This document shows, piece by piece, positions 51,786 through 59,659 of a stretch of 64,000 bases of DNA. The DNA comes from Streptomyces sp. NBC_00306. GTDB lineage: Bacteria > Actinomycetota > Actinomycetes > Streptomycetales > Streptomycetaceae. The notes beneath the pieces were generated by a model that was not told the origin of the DNA, ran no database searches, and worked only from the letters and a program-made list of their open reading frames with translations. Every line of letters starts with the position of its first letter. Position 1 is the stretch's first letter. Both the position numbers and the translations under genes were made by a program. The stretch lies in the NCBI RefSeq assembly GCF_036169555.1, contig NZ_CP108032.1, positions 4,216,001 through 4,280,000 of the forward strand. The letters are read 5' to 3'.

Positions 51786-53024
51786 GTGAGCGCTGGACAG
51801 AGTGAACTTCCCCGGCTGCTGACGGCGGCGGAGACGGCGGCGCCGATAGAGGCCGTCGACGTGATCGCGGAGTATCTGCGGTTGCGCATCGAGGCCACGA
51901 AGGTCTCCTTCCTCATCGTGGACCTGACGGGGAAGGCTGTGGCGCGGCTGTCCACCGTCGGGGCAGGGGACGGAGGGCGGGAAGCAGAGCGGATCCCGCT
52001 GTTCGGCAGCGTTTACGAGCAGGTGATTCGTACCCAGCGGCGGTATCAGGACGCGACCGGCCGGGGACAGCGGGTGATCGTGCCGGTCACGAACCGCGGG
52101 GACGCCATCGGGCTGCTGGAACTGCTCCTGCCGGTCGCCCCCGGCGAGGACGTCCTCGATACCGTCGGGGAAGCCGCCCACATCCTGGCGTACGTCGTGA
52201 TCGCCAACGGGCGCTTCACCGATTTCTACACCTGGGGGAAACGCTCCAGGCCCCCGACTCTGGCAGCTGAGATCCAGTACCAGCTGCTGCCTCCCTCACT
52301 GTCGTGCGAGGCCGCACAGTTCACCTTGTGCGGGAGTCTGGAGCCCTCCGAAGACCTCAGCGGGGACACCTTCGACTACACCGTGGACCGGGACACCCTG
52401 CATGTGTCGGTGACGGATCCCATGGGCCACGACATCGGCGCTGCCCTGGCCGCAACGGTGCTGGTGGGCGCTCTGCGGGGTGCTCGCCGCGCGGGAGCCG
52501 ACCTGGCCGAGCAGGCTCATCTGGCCGATCAGGCCCTGGCGGCCCACGGCCACGGTCACGCCACCGGGCAGCTGCTGCGCATCGACCTCCACACCGGACG
52601 GGCCCGGCTCGTCAACGCCGGTCACCCCTGGCCACTGCGCATGCGCGACGGGACCGCGGAGGTGATCACCTGCGCGGTGGACCATCCCTTCGGGCTGTCC
52701 GTGCGCGTGACGCACCCGTACCGCGTCCAAGAACTCGATGTGCGCCCTGGTGACCGTCTGCTCATGCTGACGGACGGCATGCTCGAACACCAGGGGGCGA
52801 AGGTGAACCTGCTCGCCATGTTGGAGCGCACCCGGGGCCTTCACCCACGGGAGACCGCGCTGATGCTGACGTCCGAGGTCCGGGACGCCGCCGACGGCCA
52901 ACTCAAGGACGACGCCACGGTGATGTGCCTGGACTGGCACGGCCCCCAGGAGACCCAGCGGCACGTCAGCTCCGGCGCGGACGTCCAGCAGGCCTCTGCC
53001 GGCCGCGGGAAACAGCGGACGTGA
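51786..53024 (+). CDS. GAF-SpoIIE (PP2C-type) phosphatase
   Basis: Protein of 412 residues from the GTG at 51786, with GAAGGGG upstream; GTGs at 51768 and 51780 are alternatives. Residues 1-150 look GAF-like (RIEATKVSFLIVDLTGK, VIVPVTNRGDAIGLLEL). The SpoIIE domain follows: QYQLLPPSLSCEAAQF, DTLHVSVTDPMGHDIGAALA, RARLVNAGHPWPLRMRDG, GDRLLMLTDGMLEH and KDDATVMCL. It dephosphorylates an anti-sigma-factor antagonist or similar target; none is encoded nearby. Confidence 0.9.
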   Translation: MSAGQSELPRLLTAAETAAPIEAVDVIAEYLRLRIEATKVSFLIVDLTGKAVARLSTVGAGDGGREAERIPLFGSVYEQVIRTQRRYQDATGRGQRVIVPVTNRGDAIGLLELLLPVAPGEDVLDTVGEAAHILAYVVIANGRFTDFYTWGKRSRPPTLAAEIQYQLLPPSLSCEAAQFTLCGSLEPSEDLSGDTFDYTVDRDTLHVSVTDPMGHDIGAALAATVLVGALRGARRAGADLAEQAHLADQALAAHGHGHATGQLLRIDLHTGRARLVNAGHPWPLRMRDGTAEVITCAVDHPFGLSVRVTHPYRVQELDVRPGDRLLMLTDGMLEHQGAKVNLLAMLERTRGLHPRETALMLTSEVRDAADGQLKDDATVMCLDWHGPQETQRHVSSGADVQQASAGRGKQRT

Positions 53025-53077
53025 CCCGGGCGCTCTCCGGGACGGTGCCGGACAGCGGATGAGTGGCTGCTCGCGCC

Positions 53078-53126
53078 GGGAGCGGGTGACGGGGAGCGAA
53101 CCTGTGCTCGAGCTCGGGAATCACCG
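53078..53126. repeat. Truncated tRNA-Gly copy D (degenerate)
   Basis: GGGAGCGGGTGACGGGGAGC and the following bases match the tRNA-Gly 3' end with several changes, then CTCGGGAATCACCG gives the same anticodon-loop junction as copies A and B. The adjoining terminator is lost. Older relic of the same kind. Confidence 0.65.
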
Positions 53127-53301
53127 CGCCTCGGGGTGCCGTTGGCGGCCTGTGCCCGGCGAACAGGGCCGACAGGCAGTGGCGCCGGAGACACACGCCC
53201 CGTGCCTGGCTACCTTTGCTTTACGGACACAGAAGGCAGTGTTCTCGGCTGAGGAGCACGACGAGCAGGGCAAAAGCACGTTGTCCCAGAGGAAAAGAAC
53301 G

Positions 53302-53802
53302 ATGCGCACCATGAAATACACCGTCTCCATCGAGATCGCCCTGCCGCGGGAGAAGGTGGCCCAGCTGCTCGCCGACCCGGCACACCTGCCGAAATGGCTG
53401 CGGGGCCTGGTGCTGCACGAGCCGCTGAGTGGGGAGCACGGGCACCTCGGCACCAAGTCGCGGGTCGTGATGCAGATGGGCCAGCGGACGTTCGAGTGCA
53501 CCGAGACCATCACCCGCAGGGAACCGGCAGACCTGCGCGAGATCCCGAGAACGAGCGTCGTTCACTTCGACCGCGAGATCGTCGGCGAGGGCATGTGGAG
53601 CGCCGTGCGCGACCGGCTGACCGAAGCCGGCCCGGATGCGACGCTCTTGGAGAGCGAGAACGAATACCGGTTCAGCGGCTTTCTGATGAAGGCGGTGGGA
53701 CTTCTGATGCCCGGCGCCTTCCGCAAGCAGTCGCAACAGCACCTGCAGGACTTCAAGGCGTTCGCCGAACAGGGAAAGGACGTCCGCGAGGCGACGGACT
53801 GA
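53302..53802 (+). CDS. SRPBCC (START-like) family protein
   Basis: Protein of 166 residues; ATG at 53302 with AGAGG upstream. The start MKYTVSIEIALPREKVAQLL, LPKWLRGLVLHEPLSG and a C-terminal amphipathic helix (AFRKQSQQHLQDFKAFAEQG) are typical of the SRPBCC ligand-binding fold. The ligand is unknown and no enzyme motif is evident. It lies between two tRNA-Gly fragments (53078 and 53941) and may be cargo of a small inserted segment. Confidence 0.85.
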   Translation: MRTMKYTVSIEIALPREKVAQLLADPAHLPKWLRGLVLHEPLSGEHGHLGTKSRVVMQMGQRTFECTETITRREPADLREIPRTSVVHFDREIVGEGMWSAVRDRLTEAGPDATLLESENEYRFSGFLMKAVGLLMPGAFRKQSQQHLQDFKAFAEQGKDVREATD

Positions 53803-53940
53803 TCTGCCGTATCTGGTCAGGCGTTTGACGATGCAGCGTGTTGATCTTCCCGCGCGTTGCATGCTGCGTGGCGCCGAGACCGAGGCAATCTTGCAACGGG
53901 CATCGGTCACGGATAGGCACGGGACGCTTGGACAGGCCCA

Positions 53941-54036
53941 GACAACAACAAAGGCCCGGGTCTATGACCTGGGCCTTTTCCATGGAGCGGTTGACGGGGA
54001 TCGATCCCGCGCTCTGAGCTCGGGAATCACCGGGCG
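53941..54036. repeat. Truncated tRNA-Gly copy with its terminator (copy B)
   Basis: Terminator hairpin and tRNA-Gly 3' half (CGGTTGACGGGGATCGATCC, slightly diverged) ending in the anticodon loop; then GAATCACCGGGCG as in copy A. The remainder of the 380-base gap (53803-54182) has no gene; TGGCACGG motifs near 54148 resemble sequence often seen beside integrase genes. Confidence 0.8.
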
Positions 54037-54182
54037 AATCGAACCGGGGGGAGCGCTGATCTGTGCACAGCGCGTATGGCCGGTCGCCGGAGAGATGCGG
54101 CCGTGACCGCGACTGATCCCTGTTCCCAACTCTCTGGTACGCATCTGGCACGGCTTACCCGGACGTGGCACGGGGTGGGTGT

Positions 54183-54371
54183 CTACCGCCTCAGGGCCCG
54201 GTACCGCTTGAGAAGAGCGGTGATCTTCTCGTGGTTCGCGTCGCCGTTGAGTTCAGCAACGAGATCATCAGGGCAGAGCTGGTAGAGGTCACCCCACCAC
54301 CGGCGTCCTTTGTTGTCCCGGATGCGATAACCGCCTGGCACGCCTCTGGGCACGTACCGTCTCCGACTCAC
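54183..54371 (-). CDS. Small basic protein typical of Streptomyces mobile regions
   Basis: Protein of 62 residues; GTG start at 54371 with GGAG 6 bases upstream. Sequence RRRYVPRGVPGGYRIRDNKG and RRWWGDLYQLCPDDLVAELN is of a kind I have seen repeated across Streptomyces plasmid and island regions. It has no recognised domain; compact and basic at the N-terminus, acidic in the middle. Function unknown. Confidence 0.7.
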   Translation of the reverse strand: MSRRRYVPRGVPGGYRIRDNKGRRWWGDLYQLCPDDLVAELNGDANHEKITALLKRYRALRR

Positions 54372-54408
54372 GTTGTCTCCTGTCACGCCGGACGGCTCCA
54401 ACGGATCG

Positions 54409-54849
54409 TTACCAGGCCGGTCGTGGATCCTGGCGTTCTGCCGAGAGGTCTGCCGGCACCGCGCTGCCCGTGTCCGTCCGCCACAGATACCCCGGACTCG
54501 GCGGGAACTCGTCAGAGGAGGGGGCTGGGGAATGGAAACGCTGGGTACGCGGGAGCGATACCTCGACCAGTCTGCCGTCGTGGATCATCCACAGGCCGAA
54601 GCAGTCGTCCTCCTCGTCATGGATCAGTACCTGAACGCACCCCGGGTTGGTCCAAGGAAGCGACCCCAGGTGCTTGAGCAGTCCGGAGCGCGGCCGCTCC
54701 CTGTGGAACTCGATTACCCACCCACCGACAAATAGGCCGAGCGGCTCGAACGTACCCTTCCAGCTACGCGAGTCGTCCCAACGGGTCAGCGGTTCCATGA
54801 CCTCGTCCTCATACGCCGCCAGCACGATGACCTGCGCAATTCTGCTCAT
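54409..54849 (-). CDS. Hypothetical protein
   Basis: Protein of 146 residues; ATG at 54849. Soluble, Trp-rich, mixed alpha/beta (MSRIAQVIVLAAYEDEVM, KHLGSLPWTNPGCVQVLIHD, FGLWMIHDGRLVEV). Not recognised. It is in the same orientation as and 37 bases upstream of the 62-residue gene. It resembles small island proteins that often serve as orphan immunity or regulatory proteins, but nothing supports a specific role. Confidence 0.6.
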   Translation of the reverse strand: MSRIAQVIVLAAYEDEVMEPLTRWDDSRSWKGTFEPLGLFVGGWVIEFHRERPRSGLLKHLGSLPWTNPGCVQVLIHDEEDDCFGLWMIHDGRLVEVSLPRTQRFHSPAPSSDEFPPSPGYLWRTDTGSAVPADLSAERQDPRPAW

Positions 54850-55555
54850 GCCGGAATATCACCGCACGCCACACGGCATCGGCAACACATTTCAGGTGCG
54901 GACTGGCCGGAGCCGTCCCGCCCTCGGCGACGCCGTGCCCGCCGGCGGAGGGAATCACGCGGCCTTGCTGGCCGAGCGTGGTCGTACCGACACCCGATTC
55001 AGGAGCGTGGTGGGGCGAGTTGGGCTGCGACCTGCGTCGACTTCGGTGGATGTTGGTTGCTGCTCTTGCCAGTTACCGCAGTTCCCCGTGACTCCCGCCC
55101 GATCTGGCGTGGTTGTGGCACGGGGAACATCTGATCCGTAGCTCTGGCGCGATCGGTCAGCGGGGTCATACCGGCCACTGGGCGGGCCCGGAGGGACGCT
55201 ACCGCGCGGGGGCGGTTACTGGGGCTTGCGGTACCTGGCTGCTGTACCGCACTGCATCCTGCCCTGACGTAGCAGTCCACCGCGACCCTATAGATGCGAA
55301 CTATGGGCACGAAGGTCGATGAGGTCAGGGGGCTGATAAATCGGTCGCCAAGCGCTGGTCACGGTCGGCTGCGGTCACAGCAGTTGCGGCTTCGCTGCTG
55401 TGCAGCGCCAGTGCGGGGTACGCCGTGTGCGAGTGGCAGCTGACTCAGCAAGTTCCTGACGTGGTCCAGGGGTGATCAGCGCCGCTGTTTCCCGTGAGAA
55501 CCGGCTCTGTTCCGTCGGACGGGGCACGCAACGGGACAGCCCTTAGGCTGCGGCC
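54850..55555. other. Gene-free, degenerate stretch
   Basis: 706 bases with short broken frames only. GTTCCCCGTG/TGGCACGG-like motifs (near 55085 and 55120) and loss of coding bias suggest decayed mobile-element DNA. I see no intact integrase, transposase or regulator gene. Confidence 0.5.
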
Positions 55556-55756
55556 ATGCCTGAGATCAAACCGACGGACCCGGACGCCGAAAGGGCGAGA
55601 GGACGTGTCCCACTTTGGCTGGACGCAGAGGATCTTCGTCGGCTTGCATCCCACTGCTGCTGCTCAGAGGACACTCCGGAGGAAGATCGTGAGCAGTGTG
55701 GGCGCATCCGCTTCCGGGCTTCGGCCGCGCTCCACAAGCACAGCCTGAGCCACTGA
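55556..55756 (+). CDS. Small Cys-containing hypothetical protein
   Basis: Protein of 66 residues. The sequence RVPLWLDAEDLRRLASHCCC and EEDREQCGRIRFRASAALHK shows real coding character and a helical, Cys-rich pattern. No clear ribosome site; it may be translated from a leaderless message. The stop lies directly against a tRNA-Ser fragment. Function unknown. Confidence 0.65.
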   Translation: MPEIKPTDPDAERARGRVPLWLDAEDLRRLASHCCCSEDTPEEDREQCGRIRFRASAALHKHSLSH

Positions 55757-55829
55757 CTGCAACCGGCGGACGGTCTTGAAAACCGTCGTGGCAGCGATGT
55801 CACCGTGGGGCAAATCCCACACCTACCGC
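55757..55829 (+). pseudogene. tRNA-Ser(UGA) 3' fragment
   Basis: GACGGTCTTGAAAACCGTC forms an anticodon arm with loop CTTGAAA (anticodon TGA). A long variable arm (GTGGCAGCGATGTCAC) follows, then a T-arm-like GTGGGGCAAATCCCAC whose loop lacks the normal TTC, and ACCTACCGC as acceptor end. The acceptor 5' strand and most of the D arm are missing, so it cannot be a working tRNA. Most likely left by an element that targeted a tRNA-Ser gene. Confidence 0.7.
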
Positions 55830-55951
55830 ATGTGAGCGGCCCCCGACCAGGCAAATCGGTCGTGGGCGTTGTCGTGCTTGCTGCCCGCCGACCACCGTGG
55901 TTCCCCGCTGTTCCCCGTCAGATGGGCCACGCCAGGGGCACGAAGCCCCTA

Positions 55952-56386
55952 CTACCCCAAGATCTCGATCGGTTCGTACGTTCCGTCGCGGAAGGTAAAG
56001 ACAGTCACCGCAGTGCCGTAAAAGTTGCGGAAATGGCCCCCGTAGCCAGGGCGCGCTGCATGTGGGGCGAGCAGATCCAAGAGGTCGCGGAGGTAGAGCA
56101 TGGAGTCATCAAGCCAGTCCTTGCGGGCGAAGAGCTCCCATTCGTAGCGCTCGCCAGACTGCGTGAACTCCTGCACTGTGCGGCGCAAGGACACGACGTC
56201 CCCTCCGGGCAGACAGCTGTTGTGGTTGTCTGGATCGAGTAGCGGATAGAGCTGCCCCTCGTCGTCGTCGAGATTCTCGGGAAATTCGGCATCCATGCCC
56301 AGATGCCAGCGCAAGGCAGCCATCACCGATTCCGGGGTGTCGTCGCGCAGGAAGCAGGAGAAGACGACTTCGTAGTGATCACTCAC
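55952..56386 (-). CDS. Hypothetical protein
   Basis: Protein of 144 residues from the GTG at 56386. Pattern SDHYEVVFSCFLRDDTPES, ALRWHLGMDAEFPENLDDDE and DGTYEPIEILG is acidic and Trp/Phe-rich. I do not recognise the family. No membrane segment. It sits in the island beside a SUKH gene, so an orphan immunity role is possible but speculative. Confidence 0.65.
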   Translation of the reverse strand: MSDHYEVVFSCFLRDDTPESVMAALRWHLGMDAEFPENLDDDEGQLYPLLDPDNHNSCLPGGDVVSLRRTVQEFTQSGERYEWELFARKDWLDDSMLYLRDLLDLLAPHAARPGYGGHFRNFYGTAVTVFTFRDGTYEPIEILG

Positions 56387-56642
56387 TGGCGCATTGTGTA
56401 GGGCGCCACTGACACCAGCCACGATGGTCCAGGTCGGTGGAGCGGCTTTGGGCTGGAGCTGCCATGGGGCGAGAGATCATGGTCCCTTACTCTGGCCGCG
56501 ACTCGCTCCGCCAGGAGTTCCGCCGCTGACCGGCCTCCGGGCAGGGTCACGAGCCGCCAAGCATCGCCGCTGCCCGGACGGGCCCACGTAACCCCCTTCC
56601 AACCGCAACGAAGGACGACCGTGGATACCCAATGCGCTCGCC

Positions 56643-57185
56643 CTATTCCTGCTGCCTCTCAGGTGGCACGACATCGCCGCCGGGGCCCTCGTCGAAGACG
56701 GTGCTGGAGGTGAGATTTTCGATGAACGAGCGCAGGTCGTCAGCGAGGACCAGTTCGGTGTTGAAGTCGTTGTCGAACCAGGTGACCGACGGTTCGCCCT
56801 CCGGCCCACAGACCCTGTAGTCGAGCCCTGTCCAGCAGTGCCCGTCACCGGAGATGAGCACGATCGGCGAGGGCATCTGCCACTCCTTGATCAGGTACGG
56901 AGTGTCGAGCAGCGACATCATGCCCTCACGTCTCCCGATACCCATGAGCTCCGTGAAGAGGACATGGTCTTCGCTCCACGACGTCGGCCGACTCGTAGCG
57001 AATGCATCCCACTCAGTGGCTACTTGGCCGCCGTTCTGAACTCGCAGAAGGTCAAGCAGGGCAGAAGGAAGCCGCACAGCGAGCTCACGCTCGGCTTGCC
57101 TGATCGCTTCCTGCGTGAGTGGCGGCTGGACGCCGTAGTCGCTGTCGTCCCAGAACGTCGCCTTGACGTCGTCGAATCGCGCCAT
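56643..57185 (-). CDS. SMI1/KNR4 (SUKH) family protein
   Basis: Protein of 180 residues from the ATG at 57185. SUKH signatures: TQEAIRQAERELAVRLPSAL, LLRVQNGGQVATEWDAFATS and GHCWTGLDYRVCGPEGEPSV with WFDNDFNTELVLADDLRSFI. SUKH proteins are common immunity proteins to nuclease and other polymorphic toxins. No toxin gene is adjacent, so it is an orphan immunity candidate or a general SUKH protein. Confidence 0.85.
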   Translation of the reverse strand: MARFDDVKATFWDDSDYGVQPPLTQEAIRQAERELAVRLPSALLDLLRVQNGGQVATEWDAFATSRPTSWSEDHVLFTELMGIGRREGMMSLLDTPYLIKEWQMPSPIVLISGDGHCWTGLDYRVCGPEGEPSVTWFDNDFNTELVLADDLRSFIENLTSSTVFDEGPGGDVVPPERQQE

Positions 57186-57265
57186 GACCTGCACCCTACG
57201 GCTCGGCCGGGTCCAGGCAGCAACAGCCCTCACGCCGAGCTCGTGGAGTTGGCGCGGTGCCTGCG

Positions 57266-57733
57266 TCATACGGACCCCGCGAGGTGCTTGCCGTCGTGGC
57301 TCCGCACGTGAGGCCCTGCCTCGCCCAAGGCGTCCAGCAGCCGTACCGAGTAGACCTCGGACATTCGCTCGGCGACTTCCCCGGGCGTGAGCCAGGCGAC
57401 TGCCGTCGATTCGGCGGAGGTACGCTCGGTGCCGGCGGAGGGCTTGCAGCGGAAGACCAGGGCGACGATGCCGCGGGCCGTGTTCTTGTTGACGCCGGAG
57501 AGCTTGCCCACCTCGACGTGGATGCCCGTCTCCTCCAGGACCTCGCGCCTGACCCCTGCTTCGGGTGACTCCGAGAGCTCCAGGACACCACCCGGCAGTT
57601 CCCAAGTCCCGTTGTCCGCTCGGCGGATCGCCAGGAGTCGGCCGTCCTCGCGCATGACAGCCCCGGCCACGGACACGGAGTGCAGGGGTCTTGGCTGCGT
57701 TTCGTGAGCGCTGTGTCTCATCCAGTCGAGCAT
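57266..57733 (-). CDS. Nudix hydrolase
   Basis: Protein of about 155 residues (ATG at 57733; 57721 possible). A perfect Nudix box starts at GVLELSESPEAGVRREVLEE and continues TGI, matching GX5EX7REUXEEXGU. The N-terminal strand SVSVAGAVMREDGRLLAIRR is typical. It hydrolyses a nucleoside diphosphate-linked substrate of unknown identity. Last gene of the island, next to tRNA-Gly. Confidence 0.93.
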   Translation of the reverse strand: MLDWMRHSAHETQPRPLHSVSVAGAVMREDGRLLAIRRADNGTWELPGGVLELSESPEAGVRREVLEETGIHVEVGKLSGVNKNTARGIVALVFRCKPSAGTERTSAESTAVAWLTPGEVAERMSEVYSVRLLDALGEAGPHVRSHDGKHLAGSV

Positions 57734-57895
57734 AGGGTGCACGAGCCGGTCCGGGCCTGCCCTCAAGGGCACGACGGAGCGAGCCGGGGGTCGCCGTCGG
57801 CCTCGACCAGGTGGTGAGCCCACCGAGGAGGCGCGGATGATCAACCACGTGGTGCAGATCTGGTGCGAGGCACCTAGCGTGGTCCAGACAACGAC

Positions 57896-57924
57896 AAAGG
57901 CCCGGGTCTATGACCTGGGCCTTT
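57896..57924 (-). terminator. Terminator of tRNA-Gly
   Basis: AAAGGCCCGGGT and ACCTGGGCCTTT form a 12-bp stem (one G-U) with a 5-base loop, immediately 3' of the tRNA on the minus strand. The same hairpin is carried along in copies A and B. Confidence 0.8.
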
Positions 57925-57928
57925 TCCA

Positions 57929-58002
57929 TGGAGCGGGTGACGGGAATCGAACCCGCGCTCTGAGCTTGGGAAGCTCATGTTCTACCATTAAACTACACCC
58001 GC
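57929..58002 (-). tRNA. tRNA-Gly (anticodon CCC), CCA encoded
   Basis: Intact cloverleaf on the minus strand: acceptor GCGGGTG/CACCCGC, D arm GTTTAATGGTAGAAC, anticodon stem TGAGC/GCTCA with loop TTCCCAA, T arm GCGGG-TTCGATT-CCCGT and 3' TCCA. It is the intact partner of the three truncated 3' copies at 47.6, 53.1 and 54.0 kb, and so the likely integration target of the island. Confidence 0.95.
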
Positions 58003-58243
58003 CTTGCGGACCGTGATCGGATCCGCAGCGTCGCTCACTCTACCTCATCGCAGGCCCCCGGCGAATGACGCCGCGGGGCCCGCGTGGCGTTCGCCGGTCC
58101 GGGGCCGCCTCGGATGCGGGTGCGGGGCGCGGGAGTTGGGGCGTACCGTTGGAGTCGCCCTGCGGTCGGAGTGCCGCCCGCAGCGTCGTCCCGTACATCC
58201 CCTAATGTGGTTGTTCGTCCGCATTCGTTGGGGAAGGGAACCG

Positions 58244-58417
58244 ATGGACTTGATGGAGCGCACCGTCGTCCGCTGTGCCGATGGGCATGTCTTCAGTACC
58301 TCTTCGTTCCCGATGCAGCAGCTCGGGAACGCCCGGATCGGGCCCGGGCGGCTCATCCGTTGTCCGCGGTGTGCGCGGCTGCGGAGCGTCGTGCCCGTGG
58401 AGTCTGTCGAGCGGTAA
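58244..58417 (+). CDS. Small zinc-ribbon protein
   Basis: Protein of 57 residues; ATG at 58244 with GGGAAGGGA 5 bases upstream. Contains VVRCADGHVF and RLIRCPRCARLR, giving one C-x3-H-type and one CxxC metal pair. Conserved small protein next to the tRNA and dcd in Streptomyces, by my recollection. Function unknown. Confidence 0.75.
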   Translation: MDLMERTVVRCADGHVFSTSSFPMQQLGNARIGPGRLIRCPRCARLRSVVPVESVER

Positions 58418-58502
58418 CCGCAGACAGGAGACAGCTGGGGACAGCAGAGGCGCGCGGGCTGCCGGGTGCGGCGGGGTCGCGCGCTCTGCGTATCCTCGGG
58501 GA

Positions 58503-59078
58503 GTGCTTCTCTCAGACAAGGACATCCGGGCCGAGATCGACGCCGGGCGGGTCCGCCTCGACCCGTTCGACGAATCCATGGTGCAGCCCTCGAGCATCGA
58601 TGTGCGGCTCGACCGCTACTTCCGGGTGTTCGAGAACCACCGCTACCCCCACATCGACCCCGCCGTCGAGCAGGCCGATCTGACGCGCCTCGTCGAGCCG
58701 GACGGGGACGAGGCGTTCATCCTGCATCCCGGGGAGTTCGTGCTGGCCTCCACGTACGAGGTCATCTCGCTGCCCGACGATCTGGCCTCCCGGCTGGAGG
58801 GCAAGAGTTCCCTCGGGCGGCTCGGGCTGGTCACCCACTCGACCGCCGGGTTCATCGACCCCGGGTTTTCCGGGCACGTCACGCTGGAGCTGTCGAATCT
58901 CGCGACGCTGCCGATCAAGCTGTGGCCCGGCATGAAGATCGGCCAGCTGTGCCTCTTCCGGCTCAGCTCGTCGGCCGAATTCCCGTACGGGAGCGAGCGG
59001 TACGGCTCGCGCTACCAGGGGCAGCGCGGTCCCACCGCCTCCCGGTCGTTCCAGAATTTCCATCGGACACAGGTGTGA
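58503..59078 (+). CDS. dcd: dCTP deaminase
   Basis: 191 residues, the standard length. GTG start at 58503. Family motifs: VQPSSIDVRLDRYFRVFEN, SSLGRLGLVTHSTAGFIDPG and KIGQLCLFRLSS. Deaminates dCTP to dUTP (or bifunctionally to dUMP) for thymidylate synthesis. The phosphoribosyltransferase gene follows after 3 bases, so the two form an operon for nucleotide metabolism. Confidence 0.97.
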   Translation: MLLSDKDIRAEIDAGRVRLDPFDESMVQPSSIDVRLDRYFRVFENHRYPHIDPAVEQADLTRLVEPDGDEAFILHPGEFVLASTYEVISLPDDLASRLEGKSSLGRLGLVTHSTAGFIDPGFSGHVTLELSNLATLPIKLWPGMKIGQLCLFRLSSSAEFPYGSERYGSRYQGQRGPTASRSFQNFHRTQV

Positions 59079-59081
59079 CGC

Positions 59082-59579
59082 ATGAGTGACGTACGAGAGA
59101 ACCTGACGTACGAGAAGTTCGGCGGCGCGGTCCGGGAGCTGGCGCAGACCATCGCCGACGACGGGTACGAGCCCGATGTCGTGCTGTCCATCGCCCGCGG
59201 TGGTGTCTTCGTCGCCGGCGGGCTCGCGTACGCGCTCGACTGCAAGAACATCCACCTGGTCAACGTGGAGTTCTACACCGGGGTGGGCACCACCCTGGAG
59301 ATGCCGGTGATGCTCGCGCCGGTGCCCAACGTGATCGATTTCTCGGACAAGAAGGTCCTGATCGCCGACGACGTCGCCGACACCGGCAAGACGCTGAAGC
59401 TGGTCCGCGACTTCTGCGTCGACCATGTCGCCGAGGTGCGCAGCGCCGTCATCTACGAGAAGTCCCACTCCCTCGTGAAGTGCGAGTACGTGTGGAAGCG
59501 GATGGATGACTGGATCAACTTCCCCTGGAGCGTGGAGAAGCCCGTCGTCCGCCGGGCCGGTCAGATTCTCGACGCCTGA
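59082..59579 (+). CDS. Purine-type phosphoribosyltransferase
   Basis: Protein of 165 residues with PRPP-binding motif KVLIADDVADTGKTL and an N-terminal PRT start (YEPDVVLSIARGGVFVAGGL). It resembles Gpt/hypoxanthine-xanthine phosphoribosyltransferases. Coupled to dcd. Substrate is not settled by the sequence. Confidence 0.9.
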   Translation: MSDVRENLTYEKFGGAVRELAQTIADDGYEPDVVLSIARGGVFVAGGLAYALDCKNIHLVNVEFYTGVGTTLEMPVMLAPVPNVIDFSDKKVLIADDVADTGKTLKLVRDFCVDHVAEVRSAVIYEKSHSLVKCEYVWKRMDDWINFPWSVEKPVVRRAGQILDA

Positions 59580-59609
59580 GCGGTCGGCAGCAGGACCTAC
59601 GGCCGAAGG

Positions 59610-59641
59610 AAGGGCCCCCGCCGATGCCGGCGGGGGCCCTT
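59610..59641. terminator. Bidirectional terminator
   Basis: Perfect 13-bp stem (AAGGGCCCCCGCC and complement) with a 6-base loop followed by TCTCC, between the phosphoribosyltransferase gene and the convergent Yip1 gene. Confidence 0.85.
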
Positions 59642-59659
59642 CTCCGTGTGTTCAGCGGG

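Noticed and set aside
53078..54036. Functional tRNA genes at 53.1 and 54.0 kb
   Set aside because: Both lack the 5' half; no acceptor or D arm can form.
56643..57929. Longer 428-residue start for the SUKH protein
   Set aside because: The extra N-terminal part runs antisense/out of frame through the Nudix gene and is Arg-rich; the SUKH fold begins at the ATG at 57185.
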